Origin: JAPPLB01 sp965218555
GTDB lineage: Bacteria; Acidobacteriota; Terriglobia; Bryobacterales; UBA6623
Direction: 5' to 3'
Assembly: GCA_965218555.1 (NCBI GenBank)
Contig: OZ244625.1
Span: forward strand, 4,278,001-4,342,000
DNA: 64,000 bases
The position numbers and the translations under genes were made by a program. Below the pieces are notes generated by a model, which saw only the letters and a list, made by a program, of their open reading frames with translations, searched no databases and was not told where the DNA came from. This document shows, in pieces, positions 52,877-60,114 of the stretch. Position 1 is the stretch's first letter. Each line of letters starts with the position of its first letter.

Positions 52877-53914
52877 TCAATCAAAACAAAGAGAAGACTG
52901 CTTCCAGAAGGCAGTAATCAAGCGCGGTTTGCGGCGCATGCGGCGCAGCGCTTGGCGAGCCCGCGCACTTAGCTCGCGGTAGTCCTTCGGACAGACGTTG
53001 GGCAGTTCGTGCTGCTTCCAGTAGGCCCAGAAGTACTGCACCGGGTTCAGCTCCGGCGCATAGGGCGGCAAGTACTCCGTCACGATGTGCCCCTTGGAGA
53101 GTTCGATGAACTCCCGCACCAGGCGGCTGCGGTGGGCCGGCAATCGATCCCAGACGATCAGCAACGGTTGGTCGATGTGACGCAGCAGCGCTTTGAGAAA
53201 GTCGATCACCTCGGCTTGGCTGATCGCGCCCGGATCGAGCCGGAAGTAGAAGTTGCGCAGCGTCAGCCCCGCTGCGACGGAAAGCCTCTGCCCGTTGAAG
53301 TTGAACGCTAGGACGGGCGTCTGGCCGCGCGGCGCCCAACTGCGGCAACGATGCGGCTTCTGACTCAATCCGCTTTCGTCGATGAAGACCAGCGTACGGC
53401 CTTCGGTTTGGGCTTTTTTTTAAGGGCCGGGGAAGTCTTCCGCTGCCAAGTGCGGAGCGCCTTTTCGTTGCGCTCCCGCGCCTGGCCGAGCGGGCGTTGC
53501 GGGCTCCAGCCGAGCCCCCGCAGGATCTTCCAGACGTGGCCTTCGTGGTAGTCGACCCCGAACTCCTCTGCGATCAGGCGAGCCAGCCGCGGACAAGTCC
53601 ACAGCGGCGTGGGGAAGCCGTGTGCCTCGGGGCCTGCCAGCAACAGCGCGACACCAGCCGTTCCCGTTGCGCGGCGTCTAGCGGCGTCTAACAGCGTCTA
53701 ACAGCGGCTTGCGCCCGGCTCGCCCGGCTTGACGCAGCCCGGCCGGTCCCTGCCGACGGTACTGCCGCCGCCATGCACCCACGGTTTGCCGCGCGACCTT
53801 CTCCCGTCTCGCCGTCTCGGACTGATTCAGGCCTTGGTCGAGCAGTCGCATCGCTTCGAAACGGCGCTTCTCCAGCGCCTCGAAATCCCGCTTCACACCT
53901 TTGGGGTTGCCCAT
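52877..53914 (-). pseudogene. IS630-family transposase, interrupted by frameshifts
   Basis: Segment 1 (from ATG 53914) has the helix-turn-helix part, ALEKRRFEAMRLLDQGLNQS and GAWRRQYRRQGPAGL, and stops at 53678. Segment 2 (to 53365) has GPEAHGFPTPLWTCPRLARL and the winged-helix segment. Segment 3 (53400 to 52877) has the DDE core: FIDESGLSQKPHR, LLIVWDRLPAHRS and APELNPVQYFW. The break between 1 and 2 falls in a 10-bp tandem repeat; the break between 2 and 3 falls at eight T (53414-53421), eight A in the coding sense. The second break could be programmed frameshifting, the first is damage. Confidence 0.82.
53671..53709 (+). repeat. 10-bp tandem repeat inside the transposase gene
   Basis: Two perfect copies of GCGGCGTCTA (53671-53680 and 53681-53690) are followed by a diverged copy ACAGCGTCTA and a partial fourth. 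In the leftward coding sense the extra copy shifts the frame and supplies a TAG; deleting any one 10-base unit restores an open frame from the N-terminal segment into the GPEAHGF segment. Confidence 0.8.
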
Positions 53915-54076
53915 ACATATATAGATGCTGCAAATTACCAAAAGGTGTCATAATACTTTGCGGGACTCAATAGGCATCACGCCGCGCTGACCGCGGCTTG
54001 CTATCCGAAATACGCGTCGTGAAGACCGCGATCGATGCTTGAGAACTCGGACTGATCTACACGACGCTAGAGAGGC

Positions 54077-55195
54077 TTACGCAGGAATCGGCGCCGGGGC
54101 CTGAACTTGCGTCATCAAATCATCGTCCCATTCGCCATCGACCTCTACATGGGCCAGGGCGCCCAACTCTACCGCCTCGATCAGATTGTGCGTGAGGTAA
54201 GCATAGATGCCTGGCTGCCTGAAAGTGTAGATTGCCGCACCAGCGGAGCCGCCACGGATGAACCATGTCTCAAGTCCGTGGGCAGGGGGATCGGCGAATG
54301 AGCCCTGCTCCCATACGTAGTTGCCATGCCCGCCGATAAGGTGCGGTCTGGAGTCCCGGTTGGCTTGGGAGTGGATGAACAGGACGGTTTCGCCAACCTT
54401 GGCCTTCATGGCGCCATCGCCGGTGAGCGCGCCGACCCTGCCGTTAAACACCACATGAGACGGCGTGAGCGTGCGCATGGCCTTAAGGACATCGGCCATG
54501 CCCTCGGCGTGACCTTCGTATTTCATGAAGTTGCCGTCGGAATTTCGGGGAATGTAGTAGTCTTGCTCGCCGACATAGTAGGCCTTGTCATAGCGGATGG
54601 GGCTGTCATCGCGGTCCTTGAGACCGTCCCTTGGAAGCACCATGACCGCCCCATTCATGCCGGAAACAACATGGTATGGAATCATCGATCCACCGGGTGC
54701 GCAGTGATAAATGAAGGTGCCCGGCTTGAGCGCCTTCCAGCGGAGTATGACCTGTTCGCCCGGTTGTACGTGCGTAAGGGCGCCACCACCTAGCGCTCCG
54801 GTTGAGGCATGAAAGTCGATGTTGTGCTCGAAAAGATTGCCCGTCGGATTCTTCAGCGTGAGTTCTACGTAGTCACCCTCGTGGCAAATGATCAGAGGCC
54901 CCGGAATGGAGCCGTTGAACATGAGAGCGTCGATTTCAGTCCCGTCGTCGTCGATAACCCTCTTGCCTTCGTGGGCGACAAGCTCCACCTCGACAATTTT
55001 CGGGCCGCCCGTGGCGACCTGCTCGTGCTCAGGAACGAAAGGCGGATCAACAAGCTCTTGCTTGACTCGTGGCAGCTTACTAATGTCCGTTGTGGCGGCG
55101 GTGCTTGACTCGTGTCGGCAGCCGCTACCAACGGCTGGCATGACGGCCAATGTGCCACTGGCCTGCAGAATCCGGGGTCTGCTGATGTCGAACAT
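54077..55195 (-). CDS. nirK: Copper-containing nitrite reductase (NirK)
   Basis: A 372-residue two-cupredoxin enzyme reducing nitrite to NO in the periplasm. The ATG at 55195 follows GGGAGGG. Type-1 copper ligands: His124, Cys165, His175, Met180 (FEHN, YHCAPGG, PYHVVSGMNG). Type-2 copper ligands: His129, His164 and His336 (DFHA, IYHC, LTHNLIEA). Catalytic Asp127 and His285 (RPHLIGGHGNYVW) are also present. The N-terminus LQASGTLAVMPAVGSGC looks like a Tat or lipoprotein signal with a weak n-region. The gene stands alone between two IS630-type elements, with no norB or nirV nearby. Confidence 0.96.
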   Translation of the reverse strand: MFDISRPRILQASGTLAVMPAVGSGCRHESSTAATTDISKLPRVKQELVDPPFVPEHEQVATGGPKIVEVELVAHEGKRVIDDDGTEIDALMFNGSIPGPLIICHEGDYVELTLKNPTGNLFEHNIDFHASTGALGGGALTHVQPGEQVILRWKALKPGTFIYHCAPGGSMIPYHVVSGMNGAVMVLPRDGLKDRDDSPIRYDKAYYVGEQDYYIPRNSDGNFMKYEGHAEGMADVLKAMRTLTPSHVVFNGRVGALTGDGAMKAKVGETVLFIHSQANRDSRPHLIGGHGNYVWEQGSFADPPAHGLETWFIRGGSAGAAIYTFRQPGIYAYLTHNLIEAVELGALAHVEVDGEWDDDLMTQVQAPAPIPA

Positions 55196-55530
55196 GAACG
55201 ATCCCTCCCTAGTGGCCGTTGCCTCACAGAGCGGATTCCACTTTTGGCCCGAACGAGTACAAGCCTTCAGATCGCCAAATTCCTATGGTGCGCCGTCGGC
55301 CCGCGGTAGGCGGGCCGACGAAGACTTCCCCCGATGGAAACCAACTCGTTTCGTTGATGCTGCAAGGCTTATTCTCCTATGTGCCTCGGACAGAATGCCC
55401 ACAAGTGGGGATGACGCGCACGGAGAGTTCACCCGGCCCACCAGGAGAGCAGAGCGTCGAGAAAGTCATTGCAGAGCCGCCCGGCAGCCGACTCGGCCTG
55501 ACCGGGGACAACCTGTTGAGGTTCCACACC
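55196..55530. other. Upstream region of nirK
   Basis: About 335 bases between nirK and the second IS630-type element. It contains the strong inverted repeat at 55294-55320. I found no FNR/NNR-type TTGAT-N4-ATCAA box by eye. No gene is supported; frames present are shadow-like. Confidence 0.4.
55294..55320. repeat. Perfect inverted repeat upstream of nirK
   Basis: GTCGGCCCGC at 55295-55304 and GCGGGCCGAC at 55310-55319 form a perfect 10-bp stem with loop GGTAG; the flanking C and G extend it to 11 bp. It lies about 100 bases upstream of the nirK ATG. No T tract follows on either strand, so it is not a classical terminator. It could be a regulator site or an attenuator. Confidence 0.6.
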
Positions 55531-55532
55531 TA

Positions 55533-56675
55533 GTGTCCCGTCCCGTGTAACAGTTGACATTTCCACACTCTCATGATTTCATGGGTGGCATGTTTACCGC
55601 TGCTGCAGCTTTTGACATTGACGAACCGATCTTACGACAGCTGGAAACGCTGCTGCGTTCTGGAAATACCCCGCAGCGGGTGGTGCAGAAATGCCGGATC
55701 ATCCTGCTGGCTCAGCGGGGAGTGGCCAATTCCTCGATTGCTCGGGAGTTGGGCCTGTCGCGGCCGACCGTGATTCGAGCGCGGGCGGCGTTCCAACAGG
55801 CTGGCGTGGGCGCCCTGACGGTGAAACCGACCCGCAAGCGGTCGCGGCGTGTGCTGACGCCCGAGCTGGAGCGTGCGATTCTGGATGTGACGCTGAAGAC
55901 CCGACCCGCCGACGCGACGCAGTGGAGCGTTCGGACCCTGGCCCAACACCTGCAGGTATCGCGCATGATGGTGCATCGAGTCTGGCAGCGTTTCGATATC
56001 CAGCCGCACCGAGTCGAGAAGTTCAAGATCTCCAACGATCCCCAGTTTGAGGCCAAGGTGCGGGATATTGTCGGTCTTTATCTGGACCCGCCCGACCGGG
56101 CTCTGGTGCTTTGCGTGGACGAGAAGAGCCAGATTCAGGCTCTGGACCGGACCGCTCCCCTGCTGCCGCTGCGTCCCGGATGGCCCGAACGCCAGACCCA
56201 TGATTACAAACGCCATGGCACCACGACGCTGTTCGCGGCTTTCAATATCGTCAACGGCAAAGTCATCGCCAGTTGCTTGCCGCGCCATCGGGGAAAGCAG
56301 TTCGTGAAGTTCCTGCATCAAATCGAGAAGGAAGTCCCGGCGGACCTGGAGGTGCATCTGGTGATGGATAACTACTCCACTCACCAGGGCGCTGCCGTCC
56401 AACGCTGGCTCCAACCTCGCAAGCGCCGACGATTCCATTTTCACTTTACGCCCACCAGCAGTTCCTGGCTCCATCAGGTCGAACGTTTCTTTGCCCTGAT
56501 CAGCCAACGCATGATCCGGCGCGGTACGTTCCGTAGTGTTCAAGAGCTGCAGCGCTCCATCTATGCCTGGCTCTCCAGCTGGAACCACCAGCCGCAGCCT
56601 TTCGTTTGGAAGGCCACGGCTGATGTTATCCTTGACAAAGTGCAACGCTGTAAAGAATTAGCTGGGACACAACAC
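55533..56675 (+). mobile_element. IS630-family element, about 1.14 kb, apparently intact
   Basis: Ends are GTGTCCCGTCCC from 55533 and, read inward from 56675, GTGTTGTGTCCC; both are flanked by TA (55531-55532 and 56676-56677), as expected of the family. The transposase gene fills the element and its TAG stop uses the flanking TA. The terminal repeats differ from those of the element at 52855-53970, so it is a separate type. Confidence 0.85.
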
Positions 56676-56678
56676 TAG
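55554..56678 (+). CDS. IS630-family transposase
   Basis: A 374-residue DDE transposase in one unbroken frame; the true start may be ATG 55581 (MGGMFTAAAAFDIDEPILRQ). The N-terminal helix-turn-helix region reads GVANSSIARELGLSRPTVIR, then a winged helix (WSVRTLAQHLQVSRMMVHRV). Catalytic residues: Asp in LVLCVDEKSQIQAL, Asp in LVMDNYSTHQ, and the final acidic residue in SSWLHQVERFF. It ends exactly at the right end of the element. Probably active. Confidence 0.93.
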   Translation: MTFPHSHDFMGGMFTAAAAFDIDEPILRQLETLLRSGNTPQRVVQKCRIILLAQRGVANSSIARELGLSRPTVIRARAAFQQAGVGALTVKPTRKRSRRVLTPELERAILDVTLKTRPADATQWSVRTLAQHLQVSRMMVHRVWQRFDIQPHRVEKFKISNDPQFEAKVRDIVGLYLDPPDRALVLCVDEKSQIQALDRTAPLLPLRPGWPERQTHDYKRHGTTTLFAAFNIVNGKVIASCLPRHRGKQFVKFLHQIEKEVPADLEVHLVMDNYSTHQGAAVQRWLQPRKRRRFHFHFTPTSSSWLHQVERFFALISQRMIRRGTFRSVQELQRSIYAWLSSWNHQPQPFVWKATADVILDKVQRCKELAGTQH

Positions 56679-57691
56679 AAGGGGAATATACCGTAGTCAC
56701 GCCGGGGCACATAGCCCGGATAATAGCCGGCTCCGATCAGGACCGGCAGGCCAAAGACTACGACCCTCTTGACGAACGTCACCTTGCCCTGCATCTCGTC
56801 GTTGGCGGGATTCCGCGCCGTGTAGTACAGCAAGGTTTCACCGAACGCATCGCCCACGCTCACCACGTCCCGGCCACCGAAGGGTCCGTCCATATGGTCG
56901 TTCAACTCGGAAACACCGGCGCCGGGCTGCCCGCTGTCGGGATCGCCGCTGAACAGCGTGCTGCCGTAGGTGTCCACGCCGAACAAGTAGATCGAGCCGT
57001 CCTTCCAGCGCGGATCGGTCGCCAGCGTGATCGTGGCGAAATACCCTTTCGACTCCAGCTCCATCGCGGCGCAACGGACAAACTCCCGCAGCCTCTCGTC
57101 GGAAGGGTCGGTCTCGAGCCCCATGGCGTTGACCTCTTCGCTCTCGCAGGTACCCGGTATGTCGTTGCGGTAGATCCCCGAGCCGATCGCGGCTAGGTTT
57201 CCTTCCCAGTCGATGCCCTTGATGTAGGTAGCCTTCGGCTCATCCCGGCCCGTCGCCGGATTGGTGAAGGAGTAGTAGAGCCAGCCCTTACCGAAGCCAC
57301 TCACGATCCGATGCTGTTCCTTGTAGTAGTCGTTGCCGAAGGCATCGATCAGCAGTCCCAGCGAGGATCCTTCCCGTTGCCGGTCGGGCGGCCAGACGAA
57401 AAGCCGCGCCTGATCGCTCATCGGTGTCGCTTCGGAGATGAAGACATAGATCGGGCCACTTTTCCAACGCTCGTCCTCGTTGAAGGCGCGGCGGGCCTCC
57501 TCCAACCCCATTTCCTGGACGAACTCGTAGGCGCACTGAACGAATGCCCGAACGTCCTGTGTCGTGCGCACGGCCCTGGCGCTGACGGAGCGATCCGAGC
57601 AAGACAGGGTTTGAGCGGCGCCGACAGCCTGCGAAGCGGCGCACAGCAGAATTAAGGGAATTAGCAATGGGGAGGGACGATGTTTCATCAC
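56675..57691 (-). CDS. Secreted protein with two cache-like domains
   Basis: A 338-residue exported protein with a signal peptide (LLIPLILLCAASQAVGAA) and two tandem copies of a cache-type sensor domain: first copy VRAFVQCAYEFVQEMGLEEA with GPIYVFISEATP, second LREFVRCAAMELESKGYFAT with GSIYLFGVDTYG; both end in KATYIKGIDW/KVTFVKRVVVFG strands. Cache domains bind small ligands. The protein has no kinase or chemotaxis domain. Its stop codon is made from the flanking TA and the first base of the IS630 element, so the C-terminus may have been altered by the insertion. Confidence 0.82.
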   Translation of the reverse strand: MMKHRPSPLLIPLILLCAASQAVGAAQTLSCSDRSVSARAVRTTQDVRAFVQCAYEFVQEMGLEEARRAFNEDERWKSGPIYVFISEATPMSDQARLFVWPPDRQREGSSLGLLIDAFGNDYYKEQHRIVSGFGKGWLYYSFTNPATGRDEPKATYIKGIDWEGNLAAIGSGIYRNDIPGTCESEEVNAMGLETDPSDERLREFVRCAAMELESKGYFATITLATDPRWKDGSIYLFGVDTYGSTLFSGDPDSGQPGAGVSELNDHMDGPFGGRDVVSVGDAFGETLLYYTARNPANDEMQGKVTFVKRVVVFGLPVLIGAGYYPGYVPRRDYGIFPF

Positions 57692-58237
57692 TGCTTTATC
57701 TCCTATGGGATTGCCACAATCTCATAATGTATAGCCGGGCCTCGCCGCCGGTCTCCGCCGTTCGTCCTGCATGCCTCACCCGCGAATCATCTCAACCATG
57801 GGGCCTGTGCGTTGAGCGGGCTGGAAAGACCGCGAACAGTGGCGAGCGCTCGCCATGGATTCCAGACAGGTGTCAGCGTGGCTTTCGGTCATCATGCCCT
57901 GCCGTCGAGCCGCGGGCTAAGCGCCTCGTCAAACGGATACGGCGTTGTTTCGGGCGATTCAAGGAGGAGTGATTTCAAGAATACTACAGTTACCCAGCCT
58001 GACTCGATTCGATCGTTGCTGCTCAATGAGTCGCACCAACGAAAGACGGAACGTGATCCCAACTGGTCGATTTTTCTTTCGGCGGCACAGTCTGTCAAGG
58101 GCGGCGCCCAATGAGTCCACTGGACCGGAGCAAGAGTGGACCATCTTGGGGAGAGGACTTCGTTGAAACTGCATTTGGAAGACTTTCGAGAGCAGTGATC
58201 GCCAGTCGAATCAAGGCGTTGCTGCTGTGCAGACTCG
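57692..58237. other. Intergenic region, no supported gene
   Basis: About 545 bases upstream of the cache-domain gene and downstream of an amidohydrolase gene, both leftward. Rightward frames of 60-100 codons are rich in Arg and Ser and have no recognisable domain. The cache-gene promoter should lie at the left side. No repeats or RNA genes noticed. Confidence 0.45.
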
Positions 58238-59188
58238 CTAGGCCCTTCTCATCGCGATGCTCTTTCCGAACACGTGGTGAGCGTTCGATGCGAGGATCTG
58301 CTTTTTCGCTTGTTCGGTGATATCAGCGAAAGCGATCTTGGCGAGCTGTGCGCCGGGACTCAGATAGGTGGAGTCGCTCCCGAAGAGAATCCGGCCCGGT
58401 CCGGCGGTCGCTACGGTTCGTTCCAAGACCCGAAAGGGCACACCCGAGGCTGCTGTTTCCATGAAGGCGTTGTGGTGCTTCGCCGTAAAGCCGGCCCAAT
58501 CGTCGATACCACGGCCATAGTGGGCGATGATGAGTCGCATCCCTGTGAACTCCGAGAGGACCCGCGAGAGAACCACCGACAGAGGCTCATTTCTGAGGGT
58601 CGGCGTTTCCGCGCCGTGGCTGCTCTTGACGTGAAATAGTACCGGCAGCTTGTGTTCGTGAGCGAATTGGTACGCGCGGCGATAGCCTTCGCCGTCCACG
58701 GGATAGTTATGTGCCACGCCGTGCAGCTTGAATCCAACCGGCCCAGGGCCGGGTTCCAAGATCAGCTCGGCCATGGCGAGCGAAGCATCAACAAAATGGG
58801 GCTGAAAAACCAAGTAGGCTCGAAGGCGGCCGGGATGCTTCTTCATGGCGGCGATGGCGGCTTCGTTGCCGGCACGAAAGCCCTCTGCGTCGGAAGCGCC
58901 GATGGCGGATGAGTTGCTGAAGACCGAAAGATTGATCCCGCAACGGTCCATCGCTCGAAACAGTGTCGCGACACCCGACGGTAGCTTTCCCCCTTCGAGG
59001 AAGCCGCTGAAATGGGCGTGAGAGTCGATGACCTCAACATCGAAGGGCTCCCCGTCTCGAATGGTCTGTGTAACCGACAGTTCAGGTGGAGATCCGCCTG
59101 CTGCGTTGCGCGCCCAGGCCAAAGCAGCCCCGCTCGTAACCGAATGAGAAACGAATTGACGTCGCGTCAGCATGAGTCGTTTCTCCAT
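58238..59188 (-). CDS. Tat-exported amidohydrolase_2-family metalloenzyme (pair B, second gene)
   Basis: A 316-residue TIM-barrel enzyme with a Tat signal (LTRRQFVSHSVTSGAALAWA). Expected metal ligands are present: HAH in EVIDSHAHFSGF, His in VLFHVKSSHGAE, His in LIIAHYGRGIDDW and Asp in ILFGSDSTYLSPG. The substrate is unknown. It lies 2 bases after the stop of a barrel protein that lacks these ligands, so the two are co-translated. Exported location is unusual for the partner, which has no visible signal peptide. Confidence 0.87.
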   Translation of the reverse strand: MEKRLMLTRRQFVSHSVTSGAALAWARNAAGGSPPELSVTQTIRDGEPFDVEVIDSHAHFSGFLEGGKLPSGVATLFRAMDRCGINLSVFSNSSAIGASDAEGFRAGNEAAIAAMKKHPGRLRAYLVFQPHFVDASLAMAELILEPGPGPVGFKLHGVAHNYPVDGEGYRRAYQFAHEHKLPVLFHVKSSHGAETPTLRNEPLSVVLSRVLSEFTGMRLIIAHYGRGIDDWAGFTAKHHNAFMETAASGVPFRVLERTVATAGPGRILFGSDSTYLSPGAQLAKIAFADITEQAKKQILASNAHHVFGKSIAMRRA

Positions 59189-59190
59189 CG

Positions 59191-59958
59191 TCAGGAAACC
59201 TGATCGAGTAGTCTTTGCAGATTTCCACCGGCGATCTGCTGTTTCTGTTTGATCGGCAGTTCGGCGTAGTTGAGCATCCCGATGGGCAGGCTCGGGTCCC
59301 AGTAGGGCATTTGCGAACCGAAGAACACATGGTTCGCCCCAATCATCTTCACCACGGTTTCGAGTTGCCCGTAAAGAGTATTCAAGGCATGGGTGAAGTA
59401 AAGATGCGGGTGCTTGCGCGTCATCATGACGAGTTGTGTTTGGAGGCTTCGGTGAGTTCGCAGCAGGATCACCGGTAAATCGGGAAAGCTGCTGCAGATT
59501 GCGTCGATGTCCTCGAGGCCATATCTCGCCGTGACTTCGGGACGGTAAAGCGGCGCGCCCTCCAACAGCAACGGCACACGGTGTTTCTGCAGTCTCTCGT
59601 ACACCCGCCCGAGCAAAAACGGCTTGAGGATAACAGGAGGATCGGAAGGACCATTGGTCGCCAGGAAGCGGGCAGCTTTAGCGCCTGCTTCGATCAACCT
59701 GTCAACATGTTCCTCCAGGCGGTCCTCAGGGCTTCGCAGCGTCAACGGCAGAACCCAGCAGAGTTCGATTCGATCGGACTTCTCGGCCTCGCGCGCACCT
59801 CGCTGGTTCGCTCCGTCGCGATAGTAGAACAGGGACTTTTCGATGCCATACCGATCCATCTCGCGGAGCAAAGCGCCCGCGTCGGGCATCTCGTCGGGAA
59901 TGGGGATGCGCGACGTGCCGATCATGACGTCGCAATCGAAATAGCTCCAATCGGGCAT
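59191..59958 (-). CDS. Amidohydrolase-fold protein lacking metal ligands (pair B, first gene)
   Basis: A 255-residue TIM-barrel protein starting MPDWSYFDCDVMIGTSR, where HxH should be and DCD stands instead. The later histidines are also gone (PLLLEGAPLYRP, VILLRTHRSLQTQ) and the terminal GSD is GSQ (VFFGSQMPYWDP). The fold is otherwise complete. It precedes the canonical Tat-exported member by 2 bases. It resembles the pair A pseudoenzyme in ending (FFGSQMP.../LFGSHYP... then a run to GN-x-x-R/L-L). Confidence 0.84.
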   Translation of the reverse strand: MPDWSYFDCDVMIGTSRIPIPDEMPDAGALLREMDRYGIEKSLFYYRDGANQRGAREAEKSDRIELCWVLPLTLRSPEDRLEEHVDRLIEAGAKAARFLATNGPSDPPVILKPFLLGRVYERLQKHRVPLLLEGAPLYRPEVTARYGLEDIDAICSSFPDLPVILLRTHRSLQTQLVMMTRKHPHLYFTHALNTLYGQLETVVKMIGANHVFFGSQMPYWDPSLPIGMLNYAELPIKQKQQIAGGNLQRLLDQVS

Positions 59959-60114
59959 GGCTCGCGTCCGGCGGGTCCGCTCTAAGATAGCTCACCTCAC
60001 AGCGGGCTGCAGCCAAAGACGGGACTCATCCGCTCGCCAGGATAGCGACGGTGCGGGGCGAGTGCCGGACTTCGATATGATCCCGTTAGGGTCACGCGTC
60101 TCTGGGCTCTCTCC

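Larger units (their letters stand above)
52855..53970 (-). mobile_element. IS630-family element, about 1.1 kb, decayed
   Basis: Imperfect inverted repeats bound it: left TTGAGTTTCGCATAGTAT from 52855 and right, read inward from 53970, TTGAGTCCCGCAAAGTAT (15 of 18 match). TA flanks both ends (52853-52854 and 53971-53972), the target duplication of IS630/Tc1-type elements. Its one transposase gene is split over three frames. It lies between the membrane pseudogene and nirK. Confidence 0.85.

Noticed and set aside
53671..53709. CRISPR-like repeats
   Set aside because: Repeats are only 10 bp, directly adjacent with no spacers, and lie inside a transposase gene.
52853..56677. Composite transposon carrying nirK
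   Set aside because: The two elements have different terminal repeats and transposases and opposite orientation, and each has its own TA duplication. They do not form a classical composite transposon, though the region may still be mobile by other routes.
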